A DNA stretch of 34,285 nucleotides from Synergistaceae bacterium. GTDB taxonomy: Bacteria > Synergistota > Synergistia > Synergistales > Aminobacteriaceae. The stretch lies in NCBI GenBank assembly GCA_012521675.1, contig JAAYLU010000091.1, forward strand, positions 1-34,285, written 5' to 3'. The position numbers and the translations under genes were made by a program. Under the pieces are notes generated by a model that was not told the DNA's origin, ran no database searches, and saw nothing but the letters and a program-made list of their open reading frames with translations. Positions 16,583 through 27,150 of this stretch are shown piece by piece. Numbering within the stretch: position 1 is the first letter of the stretch; each line of letters starts with the position of its first letter.

Positions 16583-17178
16583 CGAGCATTCCTCCACTGC
16601 TCGGCCAAGGAGCAGCCGAACTCTTCCAAAAGTCCGCTCAGACCGCGGAGCGGCAACCCGACCACGTTGAAATAGTCGCCCTCTATGGAGGAGACGAGCA
16701 GCGCTCCTCGCCCCTGGATGGCATAGGCGCCGGCCTTGTCGTCCCCCTCCCCGCTATCGACGTAGGCCATCGCGGCCTCGGGGGATAGGTGTCGAAACAC
16801 GACCCTCGTCTCCTCCACCGCGAACCTCTCCTCGCCCCCCCGCCTCACGGCGATGCCCGTGAAGACGCTGTGCGTCCTGCCGCTCAGCAAGGAGATCATC
16901 CTGAAGGACTCATCCCTGCCGGAGGGCTTTCCAAGGACATTCCCGTCCAAGGACACCAGCGTGTCCGCCGCTATGACCACGCTGCCCGGATTTCTGCGCA
17001 CCGCGTCCCCGGCCTTCGCCCGGGCGAGGCGGACCACCGCGTCCCTCGGCAACTCTCCGTCCAGCAGCTCCTCGCACACGTCCGCCGCATCCGTCCTGAA
17101 CCGCCAGCCGAGCGAACTCAAAAGCTCTCTGCGCCTGGGGCTGGCCGACGCCAGCACCAGGTCTAACGGGCCAACCAA
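16579..17178 (-). CDS. maf: Maf-like nucleotide pyrophosphatase
   Basis: Cytoplasmic house-cleaning enzyme of 199 residues that hydrolyses non-canonical or excess nucleoside triphosphates to monophosphates. The N-terminal LASASPRRREL (substrate loop), IAADTLV (catalytic aspartate) and GKPSGRDES are family signatures, and DKAGAYAIQG followed by GDYFNVVGLPL forms the conserved C-terminal part. The TTG at 17178 gives a normal-length protein and overlaps the DUF4321 gene by 16 bases; the ATG-like codon further up (17217) would overlap it by 55. GGAGGAG lies just upstream. In Bacillus, overexpressed Maf blocks septation, which fits a division cluster. Confidence 0.92.
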   Translation of the reverse strand: MVGPLDLVLASASPRRRELLSSLGWRFRTDAADVCEELLDGELPRDAVVRLARAKAGDAVRRNPGSVVIAADTLVSLDGNVLGKPSGRDESFRMISLLSGRTHSVFTGIAVRRGGEERFAVEETRVVFRHLSPEAAMAYVDSGEGDDKAGAYAIQGRGALLVSSIEGDYFNVVGLPLRGLSGLLEEFGCSLAEQWRNAR

Positions 17179-17405
17179 ATGCCGATCACTCCTCCCGCCA
17201 CAGTCCCCGCGTTCCACCTTATGCTCAACCTGAGCCCGAACTCCGCGAAGGCGAGGTTCACGTCGCGCAGGTCGAACCCGGTTGAAAGGATATCTCTGAA
17301 GAAGGGCTCGGTCAAGGCGAAGCGCTGAAGATAGAGCCCGACCACCGTGCCTATTATCAACGAGGCCAGGACCAGCCAGATTTTCCTGGAAGAGCCGGCC
17401 GCCAT
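17163..17405 (-). CDS. DUF4321 small membrane protein
   Basis: An 80-residue protein with two hydrophobic segments (about 9-28 and 62-78). The segment NLAFAEFGLRLSIRWNAGTVAGGVIGIW resembles the conserved core of the DUF4321 family, which often sits beside maf and cell-shape genes. Function is unknown. The ATG at 17405 shares one base with the uppP stop (TGATG), so it is translated by coupling. The longer open frame starting at 17561 overlaps uppP and does not look like protein upstream of this ATG. Confidence 0.8.
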   Translation of the reverse strand: MAAGSSRKIWLVLASLIIGTVVGLYLQRFALTEPFFRDILSTGFDLRDVNLAFAEFGLRLSIRWNAGTVAGGVIGIWLAR

Positions 17406-18226
17406 CACGCCGACCCCGCGATAGACAGGAATATGGACAGGAATCCGGCGAGGGCGCAGTAGACGGCGAAGGGGCGCCACCTGCCCGATGCCGCCACCCT
17501 GCGAAGCAGAACCAGAGAGCAGTAGCCCGCCGCGAAGGAGACCAGCATCCCTGCCTGCCACCCCGGTGGCAGAGAGGCTCCGGGAGCGGCGACCGATAAA
17601 AGGCCGCGCGCCTCCAGCAGTGTCGCGCCGAGCACCGCGGGGATGGACAGCAAAAATGAGAAGCGGAAGGCCTGCTCCGCCCCGAGACCGGCCCGCAGCC
17701 CTGCGAAGATCGTGGACCCGGAGCGCGATACCCCGGGCAGCACCGCGACCCCCTGGACGACGCCTATGAACAGGCCCTTGACCGGCGTGATCGGGCGGGG
17801 GTCCCGCTCATCCCCGCGATCCGATGTGGCCATCCACAGCAGCAGGGATGTCAGCAGCAGCCCGGCCCCCACAGCCCATGGCATCGAGCCCATCCGCACC
17901 ACCAGCGGTTTCAGCGGCAGCGCGACGGCCCCTGTCAAGAGGGTGCCGGCGATGACGGCCCATCCGACGTTCCACCCCTCGCCCCTCTCCTTCCTCGATA
18001 GGAAGCCCGCGAGCCACTCCAGGAACAGGCGAACTATGTCCCTTCCGAAGAAGAAGAGTGTGGCCAGCATCGTCGCGAAGTGCAGCAGTATGTCGTAGGA
18101 GAGGGATGCGTCCTCGATCGAGAAGAGAGATTTGGCCAGCGCCAAGTGGCCTGAGCTGCTCACCGGCAGAAACTCCGTCAACCCCTGGAGCAGCCCCAGG
18201 AAGAGAGCGGGAAGAGCCTCGCTCAT
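17405..18226 (-). CDS. uppP: Undecaprenyl-diphosphatase UppP (BacA)
   Basis: Inner-membrane phosphatase of 273 residues that converts undecaprenyl diphosphate to the monophosphate lipid carrier used for peptidoglycan and envelope polymers; excess UppP confers bacitracin resistance. The two catalytic signatures are present: GLLQGLTEFLPVSSSGHL (about 11-28) and GVSRSGST (about 163-170), within seven or eight membrane segments. The ATG at 18226 has AGGAGG 8 bases upstream and shares one base with the RNase J stop; the GTG one codon earlier is the alternative start. It supplies the lipid carrier for the pathway suggested by csaB and the DUF5693 gene. Confidence 0.96.
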   Translation of the reverse strand: MSEALPALFLGLLQGLTEFLPVSSSGHLALAKSLFSIEDASLSYDILLHFATMLATLFFFGRDIVRLFLEWLAGFLSRKERGEGWNVGWAVIAGTLLTGAVALPLKPLVVRMGSMPWAVGAGLLLTSLLLWMATSDRGDERDPRPITPVKGLFIGVVQGVAVLPGVSRSGSTIFAGLRAGLGAEQAFRFSFLLSIPAVLGATLLEARGLLSVAAPGASLPPGWQAGMLVSFAAGYCSLVLLRRVAASGRWRPFAVYCALAGFLSIFLSIAGSA

Positions 18227-19968
18227 CACCTCTCCCTCCTTCCGCGACGAACGGGTGGGTTCAGCACCGTGATCATCGGCGCTATCACCGGCCTGCTTCG
18301 CCCGAAGCGCCGCAGGACATCCCTGATCCGCCCCCTGACCCTGCTCTTCAGCTGATCCGGCTCTGCGGCCGCCTTGGCGCCGAAGGAGCGCACCAGCTTC
18401 TCCACAAGCTCGCCGAGCTCGTCCTTGAGGGTGCCGGCGTCCTCCAGGTGCAGAAACCCGCGGCTCTCGAACTCCGGCGCGGCAATTAGCTCCCCGTCCT
18501 TCGACAGCACTATCGACACTATCACCAACCCCTCCTCCGACAGCTCTCGCCTCTCCTTGAGGATGCTCCCCTGGAGCTCCCCGAGCGCGAGGCCGTCCAC
18601 CATTATCCCTCCGGCCTGCACCCTCTTCTTCAGCACGGCCCTGTCACCGTCAAGCTGCAGCACGTCGCCGTTGAGAAGGACGAATGCGTTCTTGACCGGG
18701 ACTCCCGTCTCCCTGGCCAGCTCCGCGTGCCTCACCAGGTGGCGATATTCGCCGTGAACCGGCACGAAGAACTTCGGCCTCGTCATGTTCAGCATGAGCC
18801 GAAGCTCGTCCCTCGCCGCGTGCCCGGAGACGTGAATACCACGCTCCTTCTCGTACAGCACGTCGCAGCCGCAGGCGAACAGCCTGTCGATCGTCTTGCT
18901 CACGAGCTTCTCGTTGCCGGGGACGGGCGTCGCGAATATCGCCACAACGTCCTTCTCGCTCAGGGAGATCACCCTGTGCTCCCCCCGGCTCATAAGCACC
19001 AGCCCCGAGAAGGGCTCCCCCTGGCTCCCGGTCGTCATGACCACCAGCGAGCCGGGCGACACGGAGCGTATGTCGTCCACGTCCACGACGATTTTGTCAT
19101 CGACGTGCAGGTAGCCGAGATTCCTCGCCAGCTCGACGTTCTTCAGCATGCTGCGCCCGACGAAGGCGATCTTGCGATTGAACCTGGACGCGGCGTCCAC
19201 AACCTGCTGAACCCTGTGCAGATTGCTCGCGAACGATGCGATTATGATTCGCTTCGTCCGGTACTGCCTGAAGATCTTGTCGAGCGTGCCGGACAGCGCC
19301 CTCTCGGACTCGGTGAAGCCCGACCGCTCCACGTTTGTCGAGTCGGAGAGGAGCAGCAGCACCCCCTTACGCCCCTCCTCGGAGAAGGCGTCGTACCCGG
19401 TCAGCCTGCCGTCCACCGGGGTGGGGTCCAGCTTGAAGTCCCCTGTGTGGACCACCGTGCCGACCGGTGTCTCGATCGCGAGGCCCACCCCGTCGGGGAT
19501 CGAGTGGCATACGGCTATGAAGCGCACCCTGAAGGGCCCCGCCTCGACCACGTCGCCCGCCTCTATCTCCCTGTAATCGGGGTCGAGCTCCGGCGCCCAC
19601 TCCGCCATTTTGTTGCCCACCATTCCCAGGGTCAGCTTCGTCCCGAAGAGAGGAACCGGGATCTTCGACAGCACGAATGGAAGCCCCCCTATATGGTCCT
19701 CGTGACCGTGGGTCAGTACCATGCCGACTATCTTCTCCCTATTCTCCTCCAGGTAGGTCGTATCCGGTATGACGAAGTCTATGCCCAGCATCTCGTCGTC
19801 CGGGAACATCAGGCCGCAGTCCACCACGAGTATGGACTTGTCGTACTCCAGGGCGAAGATGTTCTTTCCTATCTCGCCAAGCCCCCCGAGGGGAATGAAC
19901 TTCAGCTTTCCTTTCTTCTTTACGGCGGGCCCTGCCCCGCCCTTTTTCTTTCGTGTTGCTTTTGCCAT
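18226..19968 (-). CDS. rnj: Ribonuclease J
   Basis: Metallo-beta-lactamase-fold RNase of 580 residues with 5'-3' exonuclease and endonuclease activities in mRNA decay and rRNA maturation in bacteria lacking, or supplementing, RNase E. The metal site THGHEDH is at 86-92 (His87, His89, Asp91, His92), with HTGDFKLDPTP, SDSTNVERSGF and HVSGHAARDEL further along, and a C-terminal RNase J domain (about 465-575). The N-terminus is Lys-rich (AKATRKKKGG and a KKK). The ATG at 19968 has only a weak upstream Shine-Dalgarno sequence. It is the first gene of the long minus-strand cluster and is divergent from greA. Confidence 0.96.
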   Translation of the reverse strand: MAKATRKKKGGAGPAVKKKGKLKFIPLGGLGEIGKNIFALEYDKSILVVDCGLMFPDDEMLGIDFVIPDTTYLEENREKIVGMVLTHGHEDHIGGLPFVLSKIPVPLFGTKLTLGMVGNKMAEWAPELDPDYREIEAGDVVEAGPFRVRFIAVCHSIPDGVGLAIETPVGTVVHTGDFKLDPTPVDGRLTGYDAFSEEGRKGVLLLLSDSTNVERSGFTESERALSGTLDKIFRQYRTKRIIIASFASNLHRVQQVVDAASRFNRKIAFVGRSMLKNVELARNLGYLHVDDKIVVDVDDIRSVSPGSLVVMTTGSQGEPFSGLVLMSRGEHRVISLSEKDVVAIFATPVPGNEKLVSKTIDRLFACGCDVLYEKERGIHVSGHAARDELRLMLNMTRPKFFVPVHGEYRHLVRHAELARETGVPVKNAFVLLNGDVLQLDGDRAVLKKRVQAGGIMVDGLALGELQGSILKERRELSEEGLVIVSIVLSKDGELIAAPEFESRGFLHLEDAGTLKDELGELVEKLVRSFGAKAAAEPDQLKSRVRGRIRDVLRRFGRSRPVIAPMITVLNPPVRRGRRER

Positions 19969-20029
19969 TTACACACCCAGCCTTTCAAGCTTCGGCTCTT
20001 GAAGAATTCCGAAATATATTACCGACGTA

Positions 20030-20058
20030 TTGCCGAACAGGCCTTTCTCTGCTAGAAT
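20030..20058 (+). promoter_or_regulatory. greA promoter
   Basis: -35 TTGCCG (20030-20035, 4 of 6 consensus), a 17-base spacer, and -10 TAGAAT (20053-20058, 5 of 6). Transcription would start near 20065, giving a leader of about 55 bases before the greA TTG. I found no equally good minus-strand promoter for RNase J in the same gap. Confidence 0.75.
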
Positions 20059-20119
20059 GCCGTATCGACCTCAAGAGACCCATACTCCGCATGATGGAAA
20101 AGACCGGGAGGTAGCAAGT

Positions 20120-20608
20120 TTGAACAACAATGAAACCCCATCCACCATGACCCGGGAGGGCTACGAAAAGCTGATGGCCGAGCTGGTCGAGCTTCGTAGC
20201 TCCGGGAGGGCCGAGATATCCAAGCTGCTCGAGGAGGCGCGCTCCTTCGGCGACCTGGCCGAAAACGCCGAGTACGCCGTCGCGAAGGAGGAGCAGGCGA
20301 AGCTGGAAACGAGGATATCGCGGCTGGAATACCAGCTCGGCAACGCAAAGGTCCTCGACTCCACAACCATCGACGCAAGCAAGGTAGCCCTCGGAACCAC
20401 GGTCACAATCCAGGACATCATCAACTCTCAAAAATACTCCTACATGATAGTGGGCTCGGAAGAGTCGGACCCGAAGGCTTGCAGGATCTCCTCCTCCAGC
20501 CCGGTCGGGCAGGCCCTTCTGAACAAGACGGTGGGAGAGGAGGTACACGTGAAGGTGCCGCGAGGCGTCAGGCACCTGAGGATAGTGAGCATCTCCATAA
20601 CTACCTGA
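20120..20608 (+). CDS. greA: Transcription elongation factor GreA
   Basis: A 162-residue factor that enters the RNA polymerase secondary channel and stimulates cleavage of backtracked RNA. The N-terminal coiled coil carries the diagnostic tip SFGDLAENAEYAVAKEEQ, whose Asp and Glu coordinate the catalytic magnesium. The C-terminal FKBP-like domain has VGQALLNKTVGEEVHVKVP. The start is TTG at 20120, with GGGAGG exactly 8 bases upstream; the open frame extends to 20030, but the extra 30 residues contain the promoter and do not resemble GreA. It is convergent with lptD, 32 bases from that gene's stop, with no clear terminator between. Confidence 0.96.
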   Translation: MNNNETPSTMTREGYEKLMAELVELRSSGRAEISKLLEEARSFGDLAENAEYAVAKEEQAKLETRISRLEYQLGNAKVLDSTTIDASKVALGTTVTIQDIINSQKYSYMIVGSEESDPKACRISSSSPVGQALLNKTVGEEVHVKVPRGVRHLRIVSISITT

Positions 20609-20640
20609 TCGCAGGGCGATAGCACGTCGGCCGGTCACTC

Positions 20641-22359
20641 CTACGAGCCGTCCTCGTTCAGCCTGTCGGCCAGCCCTTCAGGGACGGCGAACGGGTCGTA
20701 AAGTTCGCGCACACCGAAGGAAACCGGGGTGTCCGGGAAGGCGGTCAGGATGAAGGACAGACCGACCCAGTCGTCGCCCTCCGCCCTGTCGTCCCTGTAC
20801 GTCAGCTCCCACCTGGAGCACTCCCCGTTCTTCAGAGTCAGTCCGTACACCATCTCCGCGAGGCTCGACTCCGCCAAGTCGTACCCTCCGAGCACGGAAA
20901 ATGTGAGGTCCTTCCCGGCCGGGAAGGAGATTCGCTGGTACAGCTCCTCCCTCTCGCCGTAATAGTCCCAGAGCATGGGGGTTTCCCCGCTCGTCCACCT
21001 GCGAACGTAAGCAGAGGCCAGGTCGGCCTGTCCCCAGGACCAGCGGACGCCGAGGACCGCGTCCATGATCTCCTGCTCCGTCGAATCGGGATCGTCGTAC
21101 CAGTAACGCCTGTAGCGAGCGTCGATGAAGGAGGTATACGTCTCCAGCCTCTCCTCGGAATATATCTGCACTTCGGCACCCTTTCGGCTCACGTCGAGCG
21201 TCGTGGCGCTCTGCACGTCCTCGTACTCGCCCCACGTGACCTCGACCCTGCCGTACGCGTTCAGCAGCGGAGTCCTCTCCCAGGGGCCGCGCAGCGAGAA
21301 CTCCGGCGACCTCCACAGAACCCCGTGATAAGTCTCCCCGGCCCGCTTCTGGATCGACACCGCCTCCCTCTGGGTCCAGCGCAGCGAGGCTTCGTATCCA
21401 CCCGAGCTGTACGATATCCCCCACGAGGGGCGGTAGAGGTTCTCCTTGGAGTTCTTCTCGTAGGAGCGTTCCGTCCCCCCCCACACGAAGAGATACTCGC
21501 CGATCTTCTGCTCGACAGCAAGTCTCCCCTCCCAACCGGCGTCCGACCACCATACGACGTCGAGGCTCGCCTTGCCGGTGTCCCACACGTAGGGGCCGCC
21601 GATTCCGATCCCCCGCCCCTTGTCCGAGTCGCTGCCCAGAACGGGGAAGAAGGAGCTGAGAAGCGCCCTCTTCTGTTTCGGGTCGAGCGGCACGACATAG
21701 TCGAACGGGTAGGTGAACAGCAGGCTCTCCCCGATGTACACCTGCGGATTCTTCGCGATTACCCTCTTTCCCGGGACGTAGACGACGCTCCTGGACACGA
21801 GCCTGTAGTGCGGGTTCTTCAGGCCGCATGTCGTGAGAGAGACGTCGCTCAGCTTGCCTATCAGCTCGTCCTCCTCCACTCCGCGGACGCCCGATGAGGA
21901 GACCCATCCCTTTTCGCGGGCGGAACCCACCGGCGCGACCGCCATCTCCCTTCCCTTGACGAACACCCTGCCGTCGCCCGCGGGGGAGGAGCCAACCGCT
22001 CCGTGGAGCACTCCCTCCCGAGTTGCGACGTTATAGTTTAGCGAGTCCCCCGTGAGCACCCTGTCCCCCTGTATCATGGACACTTTCTTTCCCGGTGCCG
22101 CGGACGCGGACAGCAGCTGCTCCTCGGAGTCCATCTCGACCCTGTGGGCGAAAATATCGAGCAGCCCGCTGCGCACCCGGACGTTGCCCTCGGCTACCGC
22201 GAGCCCGGTATGTTCCTCGAACACGACCTTGTCGGCATCCAGATAGATCGTCTCTTCTTCTCCGTCGTACGACTCCGCCGGCGGAGGAATCATCGGCACG
22301 GCGAAAAAAAGAAGCGAGAAGAGCAATAGGATTAATCCTGGTTTTCGGGCGGAGACCAC
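20641..22359 (-). CDS. lptD: LptD-like outer-membrane LPS assembly protein
   Basis: Predicted outer-membrane barrel of 572 residues for lipopolysaccharide insertion. A signal peptide (hydrophobic about 9-23) is followed by an OstA/LptA-like jelly-roll (about 35-165, with LDADKVVFEE and AEGNVRV), then a region with many alternating Trp/Tyr-rich strands, as in LptD barrels. LTTCGLKNPHYRL near residue 175 resembles the conserved TxC segment near the start of the LptD barrel. It is shorter than E. coli LptD (about 784 residues) and has few cysteines, so disulfide assembly as in E. coli is unlikely. The GTG at 22359 has AAAGGAG 10 bases upstream and overlaps lptC by 28 bases. No lptA gene is in the window. 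Confidence 0.85.
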   Translation of the reverse strand: MVSARKPGLILLLFSLLFFAVPMIPPPAESYDGEEETIYLDADKVVFEEHTGLAVAEGNVRVRSGLLDIFAHRVEMDSEEQLLSASAAPGKKVSMIQGDRVLTGDSLNYNVATREGVLHGAVGSSPAGDGRVFVKGREMAVAPVGSAREKGWVSSSGVRGVEEDELIGKLSDVSLTTCGLKNPHYRLVSRSVVYVPGKRVIAKNPQVYIGESLLFTYPFDYVVPLDPKQKRALLSSFFPVLGSDSDKGRGIGIGGPYVWDTGKASLDVVWWSDAGWEGRLAVEQKIGEYLFVWGGTERSYEKNSKENLYRPSWGISYSSGGYEASLRWTQREAVSIQKRAGETYHGVLWRSPEFSLRGPWERTPLLNAYGRVEVTWGEYEDVQSATTLDVSRKGAEVQIYSEERLETYTSFIDARYRRYWYDDPDSTEQEIMDAVLGVRWSWGQADLASAYVRRWTSGETPMLWDYYGEREELYQRISFPAGKDLTFSVLGGYDLAESSLAEMVYGLTLKNGECSRWELTYRDDRAEGDDWVGLSFILTAFPDTPVSFGVRELYDPFAVPEGLADRLNEDGS

Positions 22360-22886
22360 GAGAACGACGCTCCTTTCTCCGCGGAGAACACCCCTGAGAA
22401 GGTGACCCGCACAACACTGCCCTCGAAGTGAAGGCCGTCACTGCTGAACGAGGCGCCCTTTTCGAACAGCACCTCTCTCTCCCCGTCCGCCCACCTGGCC
22501 TCTGGGGCCTCGAAGAATCCCGACCTATCCCCGAAGACGAACGAACCCTCGACATCGGAGAGGCGGACAACACGCTCCCGTTCCGAGAAGACCCCGAACG
22601 GCGAGCTCAGACCGGCCCTCCTCCTGCCGTCCTCCAGGGCGGAGAGCTCAAGCGACTCGAGCCTTATCTCCTCTCCCCTGTGCTCGACCAGGTTCACGCT
22701 CGCCGTCCACTCCACACCGTCCTCCTCGCGTTGAAAGCGAACCCTCTCGAGGGACATGTCCGGCAGATCCGCCCTGCCTACGGACAGGGCGTCCACCTCC
22801 AGCGAGGCGTCCCGCGCAGCGTACCAAACAACGACGAAGGCGGCGGCCAGCAGAAGCGCGAGCCCCACACGTCTCATAATGGTCAA
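22332..22886 (-). CDS. lptC: LptC-like LPS export protein
   Basis: A 184-residue protein with one N-terminal membrane anchor (about 5-23) and a periplasmic beta-rich domain resembling LptC, which links the inner-membrane LptBFG transporter to the periplasmic bridge. Recognisable features are the repeated strand pattern, GEEIRLESLELS and the segment AEGNV-like FEGSVVRVTFSG near the C-terminus. The TTG at 22886 has GGGAG 9 bases upstream; the ATG three codons later is the alternative. It sits directly before lptD with a 28-base overlap, which strongly supports the assignment. Sequence similarity in this family is low, so position carries much of the weight. Confidence 0.75.
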   Translation of the reverse strand: MTIMRRVGLALLLAAAFVVVWYAARDASLEVDALSVGRADLPDMSLERVRFQREEDGVEWTASVNLVEHRGEEIRLESLELSALEDGRRRAGLSSPFGVFSERERVVRLSDVEGSFVFGDRSGFFEAPEARWADGEREVLFEKGASFSSDGLHFEGSVVRVTFSGVFSAEKGASFSWSPPENQD

Positions 22887-22926
22887 TTATCACAACTCCC
22901 GCACTCGAGGACGACTCGTCTCCGCG

Positions 22927-23991
22927 TCACCACGTCAGCCTCCACAGCGAATTCTCCCTGTCGATGCCGAGCACCTTGCTCCTGAGGGTGCGGAAGAGGA
23001 GCATCCTCTGAGCCGTGACGACGCGGACCCGACCCTCCTCCATCCATTGAATCTTGTACCCCTCCTTAAGAGAGGGACGGAGCCCGGTCGCGTTAACCTG
23101 AGCGGCGAACTGTTCCTCGGTGAGAGCCGTGCGGGAGGAGGTCGACAGAAGGTCGTACATGGCGCCCGTCTCCCCTTCGATCCAGTGACGGACGAAGTTC
23201 TCGACCGTCCTATCCTTGCCGATGTAGATGGGGGAGACCTCCTCTTCCCGCGGAAGCGGCAGCTCGGGGGCGGGCGGGGGCGCGAGCTCCTCCAGTTCCG
23301 TCGTCGTGGCCACGGGCGGCGGAGGCGGAGGCGGAGGCGGAAGAAGCGGCGCGACCGGCTCCGGTGCCTTCGGTTTGGGAGGATCCTTCTTCGGCGCGGG
23401 CGGAAGCTCCACCACCACGACCTCGACCTCCGCCGGAGGCGCCGATGCAACAACTACGGGCGGCTCGACGGCGCCGACGAAGGCGAAAGGCTGCTCGTCC
23501 TGTATGCCAAGGTTCTTGAGGACCACGACGAAGTCCTTGTCGTCCTGCTTGGGGAAGAAGACCAGCCCCTGCGTAATCCCCGACAGGGGCTGGTCGAACT
23601 TGCGCTCGTAGCTGAGCGGCGGCAGCCTCCTGCCGTCGCCCGTCTCCAGCATGATCGCGTGCTCGAACCTGCCGAGGTCGAGCGGGCGGGGGGAGAAGAC
23701 GTAGACGGTAAGCAGAAAGGGTTCGGTCTCCCCTATCCGCAGCTCGGACGTGAAAGAGCGTCGGTACTGCTCGCTCTCGGGCCCGCTCATTCCGCTGCGC
23801 GCGGCCTCCGCCCCCACCCAGGGATCCACGAGCTCCTCCGGGTAGTGCACGAGCCAGACGAGGCAGTCGCGCCCCCAGTGGAACGCGGTCCACCTCTCGA
23901 GGATCGACATTGCCTCCGCGACCGAGTCTCCGGCGTCCGACCGTCCGGCTATAAGCAGCAGCACCAAGAGAGCGACCAAGAGCCTCTTCAT
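22927..23991 (-). CDS. Secreted protein of unknown function with proline-rich linker
   Basis: Exported protein of 354 residues; no family recognised with confidence. A signal peptide (about 1-20, ending SDA) leads to an N-terminal domain (about 21-180). A proline-rich linker (about 190-255) follows, including nine consecutive prolines encoded by a GGAGGC-type hexanucleotide repeat. The C-terminal domain (about 258-354), with TVENFVRHWIEGETGAMYDLL and WRLTW at the end, resembles an NTF2-like or SnoaL-type cone fold. The linker suggests it spans the periplasm or peptidoglycan. It is cotranscribed with lptC (40 bases away), so an envelope role is plausible but unproven. Confidence 0.75.
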   Translation of the reverse strand: MKRLLVALLVLLLIAGRSDAGDSVAEAMSILERWTAFHWGRDCLVWLVHYPEELVDPWVGAEAARSGMSGPESEQYRRSFTSELRIGETEPFLLTVYVFSPRPLDLGRFEHAIMLETGDGRRLPPLSYERKFDQPLSGITQGLVFFPKQDDKDFVVVLKNLGIQDEQPFAFVGAVEPPVVVASAPPAEVEVVVVELPPAPKKDPPKPKAPEPVAPLLPPPPPPPPPVATTTELEELAPPPAPELPLPREEEVSPIYIGKDRTVENFVRHWIEGETGAMYDLLSTSSRTALTEEQFAAQVNATGLRPSLKEGYKIQWMEEGRVRVVTAQRMLLFRTLRSKVLGIDRENSLWRLTW

Positions 23992-24019
23992 AAAACCACC
24001 CGGCAGTCCGCGCCTCTTG

Positions 24020-24463
24020 CTACAGCCTGTAGTCGATTATCGCCGATACTCCGACCCCCTGGACCCGCCTGAACCTCTGCAGCGGGTTCTCCGAGTCTAT
24101 CGGCACGAGGATCTTCACCCTCAGCCTGTCCCTGAAGGAGGCCTCGACCTGGGCCACCGCCTTCGTGGACCCCACGGGCTCCCCCTTCGGACCGGCGACC
24201 TGCGCCGCGCCTATGTGAGTCCCGGAGCCGATGGATACGATCGGCACGACCTTGGTGTGGCCCTCGACCTTGACTCCCCTGTTGAGGGTTATGGTGTTGA
24301 TGAAGTCGTTTATGGGCCCCGCGATGGTCGTGATCACGAACCCGCCTCCGATTACGCCGATCAGGTCGCCCAGATCGAACGCCGCGCAGACCCCGCCGCC
24401 CAATAGCAGCATCGCCAGCGACCAGGCCGCGACCGTCTTTTTCCCCTTGCGAATGAACTTCAT
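24020..24463 (-). CDS. Small exported protein of unknown function
   Basis: A 147-residue protein with an N-terminal Lys-rich, hydrophobic signal peptide (about 8-28). The mature region begins with a Gly/Ile-rich stretch (LGDLIGVIGGGFVITTIAG), followed by a beta-rich domain with GVKVEGHTKVVPIVSIGSG. I recognise no family. The ATG at 24463 has GGGGAG 8 bases upstream, whereas the GTG at 24481 has none, so the shorter start is used. It lies 14 bases after the upstream gene and 28 before the next, in the pyrG-lptD cluster. Confidence 0.75.
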   Translation of the reverse strand: MKFIRKGKKTVAAWSLAMLLLGGGVCAAFDLGDLIGVIGGGFVITTIAGPINDFINTITLNRGVKVEGHTKVVPIVSIGSGTHIGAAQVAGPKGEPVGSTKAVAQVEASFRDRLRVKILVPIDSENPLQRFRRVQGVGVSAIIDYRL

Positions 24464-24477
24464 ACCAGGCACTCCCC

Positions 24478-25505
24478 TCACTGATCCATCATGTCGGAGC
24501 CGCTTTCAACAGAGATGTCGTCCGCCGACTCCACAGGGACCACCGCGTCCGGGTCCCTCAGCAGCCCCCTCAGTCCGAGCGGAACCGGGTAGGCCCCGGC
24601 CTTGACGGTCTCCTCCGTCTGGCTGAAGACCACGCTGCCTGCGGGAAGCTCCTTGAGGTCGCCTCTGACCAGAAAGCCCGTGACCAGCCCCACCGGTCCG
24701 AGAAGAAGCGCTCCGACGACGCTGGTGCCGGCAGCGGCGAGCTGGGCCGACTCCGCCTCGACGGCCTGCTTCGACTCCTCTCCGAAGACCAGGCGGATCG
24801 GAGACGGGCCGAGAGGAAACAGGGAGTCCACGCTTATCTTCACCTCGGCGGGACGCCCGAAGCTCCTGGGCTTCGTCACCTCCTCGACGACGGCGGAGAC
24901 CCGGCTTCCCTTCGGCGCCACCAGTTTGGCGCCCACGACGAGGTCCGAGTCCAATAGGAGGTCTACCGAGTCCCCCTTCTTCGCGCTCTTCGGCGAGAGA
25001 GGGTAGGCCAGCGAGGCCCTGATGATAGTCGCCTCTGGAAGCTCCGCCTCCTCGGCTGCGACAGGATCGGAGAGCAGCAGTCCCAGCACCCTCTCCAGCC
25101 GCATGGCTACAGGGCGGTCCACCTGGGGCGTCCCCTCGAGCTGAACCTCCAACCCCTCCACCCTCCTGGTAACGGAGGACAGGACGTCAATCTCTCGGTC
25201 GATGGCCCATTCCGCGACTCCCAGCTTGAAGAGGAGCGACGGCTGATACTCCGTGCCCTTCTCCACGAAGTTCAGCAGGGCCGCCTGCCTCTCGGCGATG
25301 CTCCCCGGCAGCTCTCGGCCGAACATATCCCTCTCGATCGAGCCAAGGCGGTCGATGAGCCCTCCAGTGTGCTCGATTCCGTACACCAGCCGCTCAACTC
25401 TTCCCATGACGTGGAAGGTGGAGGAGTCCTCCTCCGACATCCCCGGAAGCGCGGCTACCACCGTCAAAAGGGCCGCGCACGCAAGCACGAGCACGCTTCG
25501 CCTCA

Positions 25506-25506
<1 letters not shown>
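24478..25506 (-). CDS. Secreted protein of unknown function with glycine-rich hydrophobic segment
   Basis: Exported protein of 342 residues with a signal peptide (about 1-24). Residues 30-150 look mostly helical. Residues about 175-245 form a beta-rich domain with APKGSRVSAVVEEV and KISVDSLFPLG, reminiscent of small barrel domains in secretion or pilus-assembly proteins. A hydrophobic Gly/Ala-rich stretch (about 260-285) resembles a glycine-zipper membrane segment. I cannot name a family. The ATG at 25506 shares one base with the pyrG stop (TAATG) and has GGAGG 10 bases upstream, so it is coupled to pyrG. Confidence 0.75.
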
Positions 25507-27146
<1,640 letters not shown>

Positions 27147-27150
27147 TCAG

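Noticed and set aside
18727-20055. Plus-strand open frame of 442 codons opposite RNase J
   Set aside because: Antisense shadow of a clear RNase J gene; rich in His, Arg and Pro with no family features.
20609-20640. Terminator between convergent greA and lptD
   Set aside because: Only a 5-bp stem (ATCGC/GCGAT) without a T run is present.
22756-24072. Plus-strand open frame of 438 codons across lptC and two secreted genes
   Set aside because: Spans several real minus-strand genes and contains low-complexity Arg and Gly runs mirrored from the Pro-rich linker.
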